Shown: positions 35,690 through 44,904, numbered from the stretch's first letter. The stretch is DNA of 64,000 nt from Streptomyces sp. NRRL F-5135 (GCF_000719775.1 NZ_JOHR01000021.1:1-64000); one strand, 5' to 3'. Program-made: numbers and translations. Notes: generated by a model not told the origin, from the sequence alone.

Positions 35690-36313
35690 ATGTCAGAAAT
35701 TCTTGCTCTGGTCGAGAACCGGTTGCGTACCGCCCTGGGCGAGCCGGACGCGCGCGCGGCGGTGACCTTCCTGGGCACGGACCGCATCGAGGTGCTGCGG
35801 TTCCTGGAGACCTCTGATGTCTCCGAGGCCGCGGGGACCGCGCCCGCGGCGCCCGTGGTGCGTTACGCCACACTCGGGATGTCCGCGCGGCCGATGACGG
35901 ATCCCTCGGCCGTCCTCGCCGACCCGGTGAGGGGACCGCGCGCCGAACTGGTGCTCTCGTTGCGCGCGGGGGCCGTCGACACGGACCGGGTGCTGCGCCC
36001 GCTGGCGGTTCTGGCCGCCTCGCCGCAGGTCGAGGGCGTGATCGTGGCGCCGGGCGGCTCGCTCGACCTCGGGGAGCCGCTGTGGCCCGGGGCGCCCTTC
36101 GGCTCCGTACTCGTCGGGGAGCCCGGCGGGCTGGTGCCGGACCTGGAGCTCGACGCCCCGCTGGAGCCCGTACGGTTCCTGCCGCTGCTGCCGATGACCG
36201 GCAACGAGGCGGCGTGGAAGCGGGTCAGGGGCGCGCGGGAGCTCCAGGAGCGGTGGCTCGCGCACGGCACGGACCTGCGCGACCCGCGACGGCGCTCGGT
36301 ACCGCTGGACTGA
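35690..36313 (+). CDS. Suppressor-of-fused (SUFU) domain protein
   Basis: The 207-residue protein matches the bacterial SUFU-domain family (VVRYATLGMSARPMTDPSA; FLPLLPMTGNEAAWKR; GTDLRDPRRRSVPLD). In bacteria these domains occur in immunity-like and unknown contexts. The well-conserved Streptomyces chromosomal version has no known role. The ATG is at 35690 without a clear Shine-Dalgarno; GGAG lies 15 bases before. It is soluble and cytoplasmic. The lack of toxin neighbours on this side argues for a housekeeping role. Confidence 0.75.
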   Translation: MSEILALVENRLRTALGEPDARAAVTFLGTDRIEVLRFLETSDVSEAAGTAPAAPVVRYATLGMSARPMTDPSAVLADPVRGPRAELVLSLRAGAVDTDRVLRPLAVLAASPQVEGVIVAPGGSLDLGEPLWPGAPFGSVLVGEPGGLVPDLELDAPLEPVRFLPLLPMTGNEAAWKRVRGARELQERWLAHGTDLRDPRRRSVPLD

Positions 36314-36399
36314 CGCGCGTCCGTCGGAGGGCGTGCCGGGCGTCGGACCGGGCGTCGGGTCAGGTATCGCGTGGGGCGTGGGGCGTCGGGCTCGGCCGG

Positions 36400-37674
36400 T
36401 CAGGCGCGTTCGGCGAACACCGAGACGCTGTCCTGGGTGGCGTGCACCGTGCGCAGTTCCTCGGCCTCATGGGTCAGGGACCCGCGCCTGGCCCGGACGA
36501 TCGCCGCGCCCACGACCGCCGCCACCGCCGCGACCACGAACGGGACGTGGACGTCGGTCCACTCCTCGATCTTCGGGGCCAGGAAGGGCGCGGCCGCCGC
36601 CGCGAACCAGCGCACGAAGTTGTAGCCCGCGCTCGCCACCGGCCGGGGCGCGTCCGAGACGCCCAGCGCCAGTTCGGTGAAGACCGTGTTGTTCAGGCCG
36701 ATGAAGGCACCCGAGACGATCGTGCCGGCGACGGCGGCGGCGTGGTTCCCGTACCCGATCACGAGCAGGTCGGCCGCGAGCAGGAGCAGCGAGCCGCCGA
36801 GCACCTTCAGCGACCCGAAGCGCTTCTGGAGGCGCGGGGCGATCAGCACGGAGAACAGCGCGAGCAGCACGCCCCAGGCGAAGAAGACCGCGCCCGACCG
36901 GTACGGGGTCATGTTCAGCACGAACGGGGTGAAGGCCAGGACCGTGAAGAACGCGTAGTTGTAGAAGAACGCCGAGGCCGCGGCCGACGCCAGCCCGCCG
37001 TGCCCGAGCGCCCTGACCGGGTCGAGCAGCCCGGTCCGGCGCGCGGGCCTCGGCTGCTCCTTGAGGAACACGGTGACGCAGAGGAAGCCGATCGCCATCA
37101 GCGCCGCCGTGCCGAAGAACGGGTAGCGCCAGCTCGCGTCGCCGAGCAGGGCGCCGAGCAGCGGGCCGCAGGCCATGCCCAGGCCGAGCGCCGACTCGTA
37201 CAGCAGGATCGCCGCCGCGCTGCCCCCGGCCGCCGCCCCGACGATCACGGCCAGCGCGGTCGAGACGAAGAGGGCGTTGCCGAGGCCCCAGCCCGCCCGG
37301 AAGCCGACCAGTTCCGCCACCGACGAGGACGTGCCGGACAGTCCGGCGAAGACGACGACCAGCGCCAGGCCCGCGAGCAGCGTCCCGCGCCCGCCGATCC
37401 GGCTGGAGATCCAGCCGGTGAGCAGCATGGCGACGGCGGTGATCAGGAAGTACGAGGTGAACAGGAGCGAGACCTGGCTGGGCGTGGCCGCCAGGCCCTC
37501 GGCGATGGACGGCAGGATCGGGTCCACCAGCCCGATGCCCATGAAGGCCACGACGGAGGCCCCGGCGGTGGCCCACACGGCCTTCGGCTGGCGCAGCAGA
37601 CCGCCGCCCGCCGCAGCGGGGGGTGCGCCGGGTGTGCCGCCGGCTCGGTCGTCGAACGGATCTTCTCCGCGCAT
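36400..37674 (-). CDS. MFS multidrug-type exporter
   Basis: The 424-residue protein has about twelve membrane helices and the major facilitator pattern, with a central charged loop (KEQPRPARRTG) after six helices. Similarity is to drug or sugar efflux MFS proteins (DHA1-like). The substrate is unknown. ATG at 37674 is chosen; further upstream GTG/ATG triplets lie in the AT-rich operator region and are less likely. The operator-like palindrome at 37702-37759 suggests control by a repressor that is not adjacent. Confidence 0.8.
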   Translation of the reverse strand: MRGEDPFDDRAGGTPGAPPAAAGGGLLRQPKAVWATAGASVVAFMGIGLVDPILPSIAEGLAATPSQVSLLFTSYFLITAVAMLLTGWISSRIGGRGTLLAGLALVVVFAGLSGTSSSVAELVGFRAGWGLGNALFVSTALAVIVGAAAGGSAAAILLYESALGLGMACGPLLGALLGDASWRYPFFGTAALMAIGFLCVTVFLKEQPRPARRTGLLDPVRALGHGGLASAAASAFFYNYAFFTVLAFTPFVLNMTPYRSGAVFFAWGVLLALFSVLIAPRLQKRFGSLKVLGGSLLLLAADLLVIGYGNHAAAVAGTIVSGAFIGLNNTVFTELALGVSDAPRPVASAGYNFVRWFAAAAAPFLAPKIEEWTDVHVPFVVAAVAAVVGAAIVRARRGSLTHEAEELRTVHATQDSVSVFAERA

Positions 37675-37701
37675 GAGACGAGGCCCTTCTACTCCCAGGC
37701 G

Positions 37702-37759
37702 ATAGATGTAATACGCAGACAATAAGTTAGACGCACTAATAAATGCAAACTACATCTAT
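37702..37759. promoter_or_regulatory. AT-rich operator with long inverted repeat before the MFS gene
   Basis: Arms 37702-37717 and 37744-37759 are inverted copies matching at 13 of 16 positions (core TAGATGTA with TACATCTA). Between them lies a shorter TTAG...CTAA element. The region is visibly AT-rich against its surroundings and starts 28 bases upstream of the MFS start, as expected for a MarR/TetR-type operator over the promoter. Confidence 0.65.
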
Positions 37760-37860
37760 ATGGAGGGTGGGGGCGGCTCGCGCCGGCCGTCGGTCGCCTG
37801 CCGGGCCGGACGGGTGATCGTCCTTGACGCGACGACGACCGGGGAGGACCGTGGGGCGCT

Positions 37861-38499
37861 ATGAGGGGCGAACCCAGTTGCCCGAAGTGCGGTGGCCGGG
37901 TCAGGGCGCCCGGTCTCTTCGCCGACACCTGGCAGTGCGGCGTCCACGGGGCGGTGTACCCGCTCCAGCCCGTGATACCGCCCAGCGTCGAGGCCCTGAG
38001 CGTGGTGGTGCACCGCGCCCGGGTCCCCGTCTGGATGCCCTGGCCGCTGCCCGTCGGCTGGCTTTTCACCGGCGTCGCGTACGCGGGCGACGACCGCAGC
38101 GGCGGCCGGGCGACCGTCGTCGCCTGCTCCGGCCCCGGACCGCTCGGCGGCATGGGGGAGCTGCTGCTGGTCGCGGAGGAACTCGGCGTCGGCCTCGGCG
38201 CGCGCTACGCGGGAATCGAGGGGCCCGACCCGGGGGCGCGCATCCGGGTGGACGAGCCGCCGCAGACCAAGCTGCTCGCGGCGGGCAGGCCGACCCCGCT
38301 CTGGCTCGTCCCGGAAGCGCCGCAGGACCGCGCGGTGTTCGTGGGGGAGGCGCTGGGGCTGTGGCTGTGGGCGATCGTCTGGCCCGAGCGGGCGGGCGTG
38401 GTGCTGTACGACGAGCTGGTGCTGACCGACCTGCGGGACGCGGGCGCCGAGGCGGAGCTGCTGCCGTGCGGGGCGCTGTCGCCGCGGCTGCTGTCCTGA
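37861..38499 (+). CDS. DUF6758-type zinc-ribbon protein
   Basis: The 212-residue protein starts with a zinc-ribbon-like pattern C7-x2-C10 and C26-x2-H29, then a body rich in tryptophan (VPVWMPWPLPVGWLFTGVAY). It belongs to the conserved Streptomyces family DUF6758, sometimes labelled phosphotransacetylase without support. It is soluble or peripheral with no signal peptide. The ATG follows a G-rich stretch (GTGGGGCGCT). The next gene is the PHP hydrolase on the same strand. Confidence 0.75.
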   Translation: MRGEPSCPKCGGRVRAPGLFADTWQCGVHGAVYPLQPVIPPSVEALSVVVHRARVPVWMPWPLPVGWLFTGVAYAGDDRSGGRATVVACSGPGPLGGMGELLLVAEELGVGLGARYAGIEGPDPGARIRVDEPPQTKLLAAGRPTPLWLVPEAPQDRAVFVGEALGLWLWAIVWPERAGVVLYDELVLTDLRDAGAEAELLPCGALSPRLLS

Positions 38500-38690
38500 C
38501 GCGCCGCCGCGCGGTCCGGGGGTGGCCGGGCGGTCCAGGGCCGGCCGGGCGGTCCGGGTGGCCGGTGCGCCGCCCCGTACGCGTGTCCCGGGCGCCGGAC
38601 CGGAGGGGGTGACGGCCCCGACGCTGTCGGGCCGGCCCCGTTATCCTTGAGCGGTCACCCGTCCGGCTCACGCCCTTGGAGTCCCGCGTC

Positions 38691-39560
38691 GTGCGCATCG
38701 ACCTGCACACCCACTCCACGGCCTCGGACGGTACGGACACCCCGGCCGAGCTGGTCCTGAACGCGGCCGCGGCCGGGCTCGACGTCGTCGCGCTGACCGA
38801 CCACGACTCCACCCGCGGCCACACGGAGGCGACGGCCGCGCTCGCGGACCTCGACCGCGACCTCACCCTCGTCACCGGAGCCGAGCTCTCGTGCCGGCTC
38901 GACGGCGTCGGCCTGCACATGCTGGCGTACCTCTTCGATCCGCTCGAACCGGAGTTCCTGCGGGAGCGGGAGCTGGTGCGCGACGACCGGGTGCCCCGCG
39001 CCCGCGCGATGGTCGGCAAGCTCCAGGCGCTGGGCGTGCCGATCACCTGGGAGCAGGTGACGCGCATCGCGGGCGACGCCTCCCTGGGCCGCCCGCACAT
39101 CGCCACCGCGCTCGTCGAACTCGGCGTGGTCGAGACCGTCTCGGACGCCTTCGTGCCCGAGTGGCTGGCGACCGGCGGCCGGGCCTACGCGGAGAAGCAC
39201 GAACTCGACCCCTTCGAGGCGATCCGTCTGGTCAAGGCCGCCGGCGGGGTCACCGTCTTCGCCCACCCGCAGGCGGTCACGCGCGGCGAGGTCGTGCCGG
39301 AGTCGGCCGTCGGGCGGCTCGCCGCCGCGGGCCTCGACGGTATCGAGGTCGACCACATGGACCACGACGCGCCGACCCGCGCCCGGCTGCGGGCGCTGGC
39401 GGATGAGCTGGGGCTGCTGGCCACCGGCTCCAGCGACTACCACGGCAGCCGCAAGTTCGTGGAACTCGGCGCGTGCACGACGGACCCGGAGGTGTACGAG
39501 GAGATCGCCCGGCGTGCCACCGGCGCCCGGCCGGTGCGCGGCGCGGGCGCGCACCGGTAA
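38691..39560 (+). CDS. PHP-domain phosphoesterase
   Basis: The 289-residue protein is a PHP-family metal-dependent phosphoesterase. Metal ligands are visible in HTHSTASDG, LTDHDS, TGAELS, FAHPQ and SSDYHG. Relatives hydrolyse 3',5'-nucleotide bisphosphates (pAp) or oligonucleotide ends; the substrate here is unproven. The GTG at 38691 has GGAG 10 bases upstream. It is cytoplasmic. A 24-bp tandem repeat begins at the stop codon, and a strong terminator follows. Confidence 0.87.
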   Translation: MRIDLHTHSTASDGTDTPAELVLNAAAAGLDVVALTDHDSTRGHTEATAALADLDRDLTLVTGAELSCRLDGVGLHMLAYLFDPLEPEFLRERELVRDDRVPRARAMVGKLQALGVPITWEQVTRIAGDASLGRPHIATALVELGVVETVSDAFVPEWLATGGRAYAEKHELDPFEAIRLVKAAGGVTVFAHPQAVTRGEVVPESAVGRLAAAGLDGIEVDHMDHDAPTRARLRALADELGLLATGSSDYHGSRKFVELGACTTDPEVYEEIARRATGARPVRGAGAHR

Positions 39561-39610
39561 GTCGGCGCGGGCGTGCGCCGGTAAGTCGGCGCGGGCGTGC
39601 GCCGGTAAGT
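39541..39610. repeat. 24-bp tandem repeat across a stop codon
   Basis: Copies start at 39557 and 39581, with partial copies on both sides. Each full copy repeats the GGTAAG that carries the TAA stop of the PHP gene. This is a slippage-type repeat with no spacers. Confidence 0.85.
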
Positions 39611-39663
39611 GCGGCTCCCGCGTGCGCCGGTGAGCAGGTCCGTCGTGCGCCCCTCACGCCAGT

Positions 39664-39697
39664 GCGCCCCCGTACGGTCCGATCCGTACGGGGGCGC
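39664..39697. terminator. Bidirectional terminator hairpin
   Basis: A perfect 14-bp stem (39664-39677 with 39684-39697) with a 6-base loop is followed by CTTCG. It lies between the convergent PHP gene and the 50-residue gene. Confidence 0.88.
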
Positions 39698-39722
39698 TTC
39701 GTCGGCGTTGGTGCTCTCGTTG

Positions 39723-39875
39723 TTATGAGGCCGAGGTTTCGGCCGGCCGGATGTAGATGCGCTGGCCGATGGAGGCGGCCTGCTGCACGATCCGGTTGAC
39801 GGAGGCGGCGTCCACGACGGTGCTGTCCACGGCCGAGCCGTCGACGTCGTCGAGTCGCATGATTTCGAAGCGCAT
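39723..39875 (-). CDS. 50-residue conserved small protein
   Basis: The short gene encodes MRFEIMRLDDVDGSAVDSTV and continues to ...RIVQQAASIGQRIYIRPAETSAS. It is preceded by GAAGGGAGAAGCC, and codon position bias fits a real gene. The same protein recurs in Streptomyces as an unannotated conserved small product. It has no signal peptide or membrane helix; charged start and beta-strand-like end. Two palindromes lie upstream at 39948-39976. Function is unknown. Confidence 0.75.
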   Translation of the reverse strand: MRFEIMRLDDVDGSAVDSTVVDAASVNRIVQQAASIGQRIYIRPAETSAS

Positions 39876-39947
39876 GGCTTCTCCCTTCGTCTGATCCTCC
39901 TGGTGGAGAACTGCTGGAGAACTGGCGGCCGACGGGCGGACCCGTCA

Positions 39948-39976
39948 CCAGTCACAGACTGGACAACGGGTTGTCC
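39948..39976. promoter_or_regulatory. Overlapping double palindrome upstream of the 50-residue gene
   Basis: CCAGTC-ACA-GACTGG (39948-39962) overlaps GGACAAC-GG-GTTGTCC (39961-39976). An AT-rich stretch (AAATTTTTC) lies just beyond, near where a promoter for the minus-strand gene would be. This arrangement looks like a repressor or activator site. Confidence 0.5.
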
Positions 39977-40064
39977 TCTGCAAACATTCCCTACGCTAAG
40001 GAAATTTTTCAGATCACTAATTACTGGCGGGTAGGCCGTGGTGGTGAGCGAGAATGAGACCCGT

Positions 40065-41102
40065 ATGAACGAGTGGAACGAGCCGGAGACCGACCTCGGC
40101 CCGGGCGCCGGCGCCGAGAGCGGCGCGTGGGCGCCTGCGGACACGCCGGCCGAGGAGCCCGCGGCGACGAGCCAGGACGTCGCCGGCGCGCGGGCACGCC
40201 TGGACGCCCGCCGCCTCGAGGACCGCTTGGACGCCCGTCTGGAGCGCACCAACGAGCTGTTGCAGCGCATGCTGGCCGAGGTCGCCAAGACCCCTTCCAC
40301 GCATGCCGTCTTCGTCGACGCCGGGTATGTCTACGCCGCGGCCGGGTTGCTGGTCGCGGGCACCGAGGACCGGCGCTCGTTCGACCTGGACGCCGAAGGG
40401 CTCATCGAGGCGTTCATCGACAAGGCGCGGGTCATCTTCGCCGACAGCCGGCTGCTCCGGCTCTACTGGTACGACGGCGCCAGGCGCCGGATCCACACCC
40501 CCGAACAGCAGGCGATCGCCGAACTCCCGGACGTCAAGGTCAGACTCGGCAACCTGAACGCCAACAACCAGCAGAAAGGCGTCGACTCGCTGATCCGCTC
40601 CGACCTGGAATCCCTCGCCAGGCACCGCGCCATCAGCGACGCGGCCCTGATCGGCGGGGACGAGGACCTCGTGTCGGCCGTCGAGGCCGCACAGGGGTAC
40701 GGGGCCCGGGTCCACCTCTGGGGCATCGAGGCCGGCGAGGGACGCAACCAGGCCGAGCCCCTGCTGTGGGAGGTCGACAGCCAGCGCACCTTCGACCTCG
40801 ACTTCTGCAAGCCGTACGTCACGCGCCGCCCGGTCACGACGTACGAGCACGAGGGCGAGCCGCCGCCCTCCCGCGAGCAGGTCCGCTTCGTGGGCGCGCG
40901 GATCGCCGCGACCTGGCTGGCGGAGCGCGGCAGCGAGGCGATGGCGGAACTGCTGCCGGGCCATCCGTACCTGCCGGGGCCGGTGGACCAGGACCTGCTG
41001 ATCGAGGCGGAGAAACTGCTCCAGCGGTCCCTGCGAGGACACGCGATGCTGCGCCGCGCGCTCAGGGACGGCTTCTGGCAGCACCTCCAGGCACAGTTCT
41101 GA
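40065..41102 (+). CDS. NYN-domain (PIN-like) protein, LabA-type
   Basis: The 345-residue protein has an acidic, disordered N-terminus, a coiled region, and an NYN domain with PIN-like acidic residues (HAVFVDAGYVYAAAG; KGVDSLIRSDLESLA; DAALIGGDEDLVSAV). Such domains are RNases acting in RNA metabolism. The C-terminal third (RGHAMLRRALRDGFWQHL) is a small helical domain of OST-HTH-like length. ATG at 40065 is chosen, and a run of three GTG codons from 40038 is an alternative. It is cytoplasmic. Confidence 0.8.
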   Translation: MNEWNEPETDLGPGAGAESGAWAPADTPAEEPAATSQDVAGARARLDARRLEDRLDARLERTNELLQRMLAEVAKTPSTHAVFVDAGYVYAAAGLLVAGTEDRRSFDLDAEGLIEAFIDKARVIFADSRLLRLYWYDGARRRIHTPEQQAIAELPDVKVRLGNLNANNQQKGVDSLIRSDLESLARHRAISDAALIGGDEDLVSAVEAAQGYGARVHLWGIEAGEGRNQAEPLLWEVDSQRTFDLDFCKPYVTRRPVTTYEHEGEPPPSREQVRFVGARIAATWLAERGSEAMAELLPGHPYLPGPVDQDLLIEAEKLLQRSLRGHAMLRRALRDGFWQHLQAQF

Positions 41103-41230
41103 TCAACCGTGATTAACCCTGATCGACGCTGCTCAACCTCGACTGGTTCTGACTGACTGGTTCTGACGACCGGTACCGGCTCACCGGTTTCGTCGGCGGG
41201 ACCGGGGCGGTCGGTGCGTGCGGGCCATGG

Positions 41231-42082
41231 TCAGTGGCCTCCGTAACGCCCGTCCCAGAAGTCCGTCAGCGCCGCCGCGGTCTCCCGTGGCCGGTCGGTG
41301 TTCGGCGAGTGCTGGGCGCCCGTGACGACCGTCCTGCGGGCCCCGAGCCGCTGGGCCATCGAGTCCAGCTGGGGCAGCGGCCAGGTGTCGTCCTGCTCGC
41401 CCGAGACCACGTGCTTGGGCAGTGAGACCACGGCGGCCAGTTCGTCCACCCGGTCCGGCTCCACGGTCAGCTGGCGGCCGGTGGCGATCAGCTGGGCCGG
41501 GTTGGTGAGCAGCCATCGCCTGCGCAGGTCGGCGCCGTCGACCGTGGTCTCCTCGGGCGGGTCGAGCGCGCGCATGGCCGACCACACCTGCTCCATCGAG
41601 AGGGTGGCGAGCGCGTCGCTGAGCACCCTGACCCGCTGCCGCTGCGTCTCGGAGATCGCGCCGGGCCCCGAGGACAGCAGCGTCAGCGTGAGGAACGGGG
41701 CACGGTCGACCAGGACGGCGGCCCGGGCGATCTGCCCGCCGAGCGAGTGCCCGAGGAGGTGGACCCGGGTGTCGAGGGCCTCCGCCTGCGCCAGCACGTC
41801 GGCGGCCAGCTCGCCCTGGGCGTACGCCTCCTCGGTGTCCGGCCCCTCGGTCTCGTACTGGCCGCGGCCGTCCACGGCGACGGCCCGGTAACCCGCCTCG
41901 GTGATCGGCTCCAGCAGCGCGACGAAGTCCTCCTTGCTGCCGGTGAACCCGGGCAGCAGCAGGACGGTCCCCTGGGGCTCCCCGGCCGGTCGCGCGTCGA
42001 GCACGGCGAACCGCCCGCGACGGGTCGACAGGCCGTGGACGCGAGCGCAAGGGGGCGGGGCGAAGGTGGGTGGCCGGCTCAT
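41231..42082 (-). CDS. Alpha/beta hydrolase
   Basis: The 283-residue protein has the alpha/beta hydrolase fold: oxyanion loop LLLPGFTGSKEDF, nucleophile in LLGHSLGGQ, an acidic residue in VVSGEQDDTWPL and histidine in GAQHSPNTD. It lacks a signal peptide and is expected in the cytoplasm. The substrate is unknown (haloperoxidase/esterase-like). The start ATG at 42082 is clear. It converges with the NYN gene across a gap with a 14-bp tandem repeat (41141-41167). Confidence 0.82.
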   Translation of the reverse strand: MSRPPTFAPPPCARVHGLSTRRGRFAVLDARPAGEPQGTVLLLPGFTGSKEDFVALLEPITEAGYRAVAVDGRGQYETEGPDTEEAYAQGELAADVLAQAEALDTRVHLLGHSLGGQIARAAVLVDRAPFLTLTLLSSGPGAISETQRQRVRVLSDALATLSMEQVWSAMRALDPPEETTVDGADLRRRWLLTNPAQLIATGRQLTVEPDRVDELAAVVSLPKHVVSGEQDDTWPLPQLDSMAQRLGARRTVVTGAQHSPNTDRPRETAAALTDFWDGRYGGH

Positions 42083-42265
42083 GTGACGAGGTTAGAGCGT
42101 GCCGGACGGCCCGGGACGCCGGGGACCGGCATCGCCCGGCCGGCCGCTCGCCCCCGCCGCACGGCCCGACAGGGCGGTGTCGCGCGAGCGTGCCCGTGAT
42201 GCCGTCGGGCCGGGGCGGGACCGTACGTCCGCCGGTGGGACCTCGTCCCCACCGCCTTCGTACGC

Positions 42266-42304
42266 CGATGGCCCGGCCGCCCCTCGCGGGGCGCCGGGCC
42301 ATCG
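42266..42304 (-). terminator. Terminator after the DEAD-box helicase gene
   Basis: A 17-bp interrupted stem (42266-42276 with 42294-42304, plus 42278-42283 with 42288-42293, one bulged base) lies 33 bases after the helicase stop. Confidence 0.82.
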
Positions 42305-42336
42305 TGCGGTGTGCCGCGCCGGGCGCGGCGGGCGGC

Positions 42337-44481
42337 TCAGCCCTCGGCCGCGGGCGCGGCCTTACGGGCGGTGCTCCGGGTCGTACGGCGACGCGGTGCG
42401 GGCGCGGCCTCCGGCGCCTCGGCCTCGGCCGTGGTTCCGGCCTCCGATCCGGGCGCGGTCGCCTCGGCCGCCACTGCCTTCGGCTTCGTGGCGCGGGTAC
42501 GACGGCGGGGCTTGGCGGGCTCCCCGGCGGTCGCCTCGGCCGCCACCGTCGCCTCGGCGGCCTTGTCCGTCCCGGCCGGGGCCTCCACCGACTCGGCCTT
42601 CGGCTTCCTGGCCCGGGTCGTACGGCGGCGGCGCGGCGCGGTCGCCTCGGCCGGCGCCTCGTCGGCCGGCGGCGTCACGACCGCGGCCTCCGCGACGACG
42701 GTCCCGGCTGTCTCGGTCGTCTGCGCCGCCTCTGCCGCCTCTGCCGCCTCTGCCGTCCGGGCGCTCGGCTTCGCGGCGCGGGTACGGCGGCGGCGCGGCG
42801 CGGGCGCTGCCTCCGGCGCCTCGGCCTCGGCCTCGGCCACCGGGGCCGCCGGTGCGGTCGCCGCCTCGGCGGCGACGCTCTCCACGCCGGTCGTCTCGAG
42901 TTCCGTGGCCGGCACGGCCGCGTCGGCAGGGGCGACGGCACCCGCGCGGGTACGGCGCCGGCGGCGCGGGGTGCGCGGCCGGTCGGCCTGCTCCACGCCG
43001 CTCTCCTGGCTCTCCGACGCCGCCACGGCGGTGGCGCTGGGCCCCTCCGCTGGGGAGACCGTCGTGTCCTGCTGTACCGCGCCGTCGGATTCCACCGGCG
43101 CACCGCCGCGCGTACGGCGGCGTCGGCGCGGCGTACGCGTCGGGGCGGGGCGTTCCTCCCGTACGGCGGTGGCCGCGGACCTGCGGCCCCGGCCGCCCGT
43201 CTCACCGAGGTCCTCGACCCGCTCGGCCGACAGACCGGCCCGGGTGCGCTCGGCGCGCGGCAGGACGCCCTTGGTCCCGGCCGGGATGCGCAGCTCCTCG
43301 AACAGGTGCGGGGAGGTCGAGTACGTCTCCGGCGGGTCCGGGAAACCGAGGCCCAGCGCCTTGTCGATCAGCTGCCAGCGCGGGATGTCGTCCCAGTCCA
43401 CGAGCGTGACGGCCGTACCGGACGCCCCCGCCCGGCCCGTGCGCCCGATGCGGTGGAGGTAGGTCTTCTCCTCCTCGGGCGACTGGTAGTTGATGACGTG
43501 CGTCACGCCCTCGACGTCGATGCCCCGGGCGGCGACGTCGGTGCAGACCAGGACGTCCACCTTGCCGTTGCGGAACGCCCGCAGGGCCTGCTCGCGCGCG
43601 CCCTGGCCCAGGTCGCCGTGGACCGCGCCGGCGGCGAAGCCGCGCTGCGCGAGCTGGTCGGCGATGTCCGCGGCCGTGCGCTTGGTGCGGCAGAAGATCA
43701 TCGCGAGCCCGCGGCCCTCGGCCTGGAGGATGCGCGCGACCATCTCCGGCTTGTCCATCGAGTGGGCCCGGTAGACGTGCTGCGTCGTGTTGGCGACGGT
43801 CGCGCCCTCGTCGTCCGGCGAGGTGGCGCTGATGTGCGTGGGCTGCGACATGTAACGGCGGGCGAGGCCGATGACCGCGCCCGGCATGGTCGCGGAGAAC
43901 AGCATCGTCTGGCGCTTGGCCGGCAGCAGCTGGATGATCTTCTCGACGTCCGGCAGGAAGCCCAGGTCGAGCATCTCGTCGGCCTCGTCCAGGACGAGGG
44001 CGCGCACGTGCGAGAGGTCGAGCTTCTTCTGGCCCGCGAGGTCGAGCAGCCGGCCCGGTGTGCCGACAATCACATCGACGCCCTTCTTCAGGGCCTCGAC
44101 CTGCGGCTCGTAGGCACGGCCGCCGTAGATCGCCAGGACGCGGACGTTGCGCACCTTGCCGGCCGTCAGCAGGTCATTGGTGACCTGCGTGCACAGCTCG
44201 CGGGTGGGGACGACGACGAGCGCCTGCGGCGCGTTCGTCAGGTCGTCGGGCCCGGCCCGGCCGGACTCCACGTCCGCCGGGACGGTGACGCGCTCCAGGA
44301 GCGGCAGGCCGAAGCCGAGCGTCTTGCCGGTGCCGGTCTTCGCCTGGCCGATGACGTCGGTCCCCGAAAGGGCGACGGGGAGTGTCATCTCCTGGATGGG
44401 GAACGGGGAAACGATGCCGACGGCTTCGAGGGCCTCGGCGGTCTCGGGGAGGATTCCGAGTTCTCGGAAAGTAGTAGTCAG
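42337..44481 (-). CDS. DEAD-box RNA helicase with long Ala/Arg-rich tail, probable CTG start
   Basis: The 714-residue protein has all DEAD-box motifs: AKTGTGKT (I), PTREL (Ia), TPGR (Ib), DEAD (II), SAT (III), VARGID-type (V) and HRIGRTGR (VI), residues 1-400. The C-terminal half is an Ala/Glu-rich chain with six Arg-rich blocks (PRRRRRTR type), probably binding RNA. It likely acts in mRNA decay or ribosome assembly at low temperature. No ATG, GTG or TTG precedes the conserved LTTTFRELG; a CTG at 44481 behind AAGGCAGCACC fits as start, and GTG at 44583 is the alternative. Confidence 0.9.
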   Translation of the reverse strand: MTTTFRELGILPETAEALEAVGIVSPFPIQEMTLPVALSGTDVIGQAKTGTGKTLGFGLPLLERVTVPADVESGRAGPDDLTNAPQALVVVPTRELCTQVTNDLLTAGKVRNVRVLAIYGGRAYEPQVEALKKGVDVIVGTPGRLLDLAGQKKLDLSHVRALVLDEADEMLDLGFLPDVEKIIQLLPAKRQTMLFSATMPGAVIGLARRYMSQPTHISATSPDDEGATVANTTQHVYRAHSMDKPEMVARILQAEGRGLAMIFCRTKRTAADIADQLAQRGFAAGAVHGDLGQGAREQALRAFRNGKVDVLVCTDVAARGIDVEGVTHVINYQSPEEEKTYLHRIGRTGRAGASGTAVTLVDWDDIPRWQLIDKALGLGFPDPPETYSTSPHLFEELRIPAGTKGVLPRAERTRAGLSAERVEDLGETGGRGRRSAATAVREERPAPTRTPRRRRRTRGGAPVESDGAVQQDTTVSPAEGPSATAVAASESQESGVEQADRPRTPRRRRRTRAGAVAPADAAVPATELETTGVESVAAEAATAPAAPVAEAEAEAPEAAPAPRRRRTRAAKPSARTAEAAEAAEAAQTTETAGTVVAEAAVVTPPADEAPAEATAPRRRRTTRARKPKAESVEAPAGTDKAAEATVAAEATAGEPAKPRRRTRATKPKAVAAEATAPGSEAGTTAEAEAPEAAPAPRRRTTRSTARKAAPAAEG

Positions 44482-44904
44482 GGTGCTGCCTTGTCTGTGA
44501 GACGCGGCGCGAGGCGAACGCTGGGGGTCGTACCGCGCTTGGTACTCGGCCGGCCGTGGATTGGCCGGATGGCGCGGGACCACTGCCGTCGCTTCGAGCG
44601 CTCGTGCCGCTGAGGGGCCCCTCTGCGCCGGTCGTACGCTGCTGTGCGCACGGTCCGCGCGGAGGGCTGTCGGGTCGGAGCCGATCGGGCCACCGACCGG
44701 GCATCCTCATGGGCTCGTCCAGCGGCCTCCCGTAAACGGAAACCCACCGGACCAACACTGCGATGGCCCGCCGGTAAACGGCAGGCGCATTATCACTGTA
44801 CCCCGGAATCGTGCATGTGTGTTGGGCGAATTCCTCGAAACGGTGTCGTATCGGTGTCTGACCAGCCCCTTACGGGTCACGGTGGGCGGGCTATTCTGCG
44901 CTTC

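Noticed and set aside
36082..37725. Long plus-strand frame opposite the MFS gene
   Set aside because: The MFS protein on the minus strand shows clear helices and family pattern; the plus frame is low-complexity.
39541..39610. Short repeats resembling a CRISPR array
   Set aside because: Units are directly adjacent without spacers and only about three copies occur; it is a slippage repeat.
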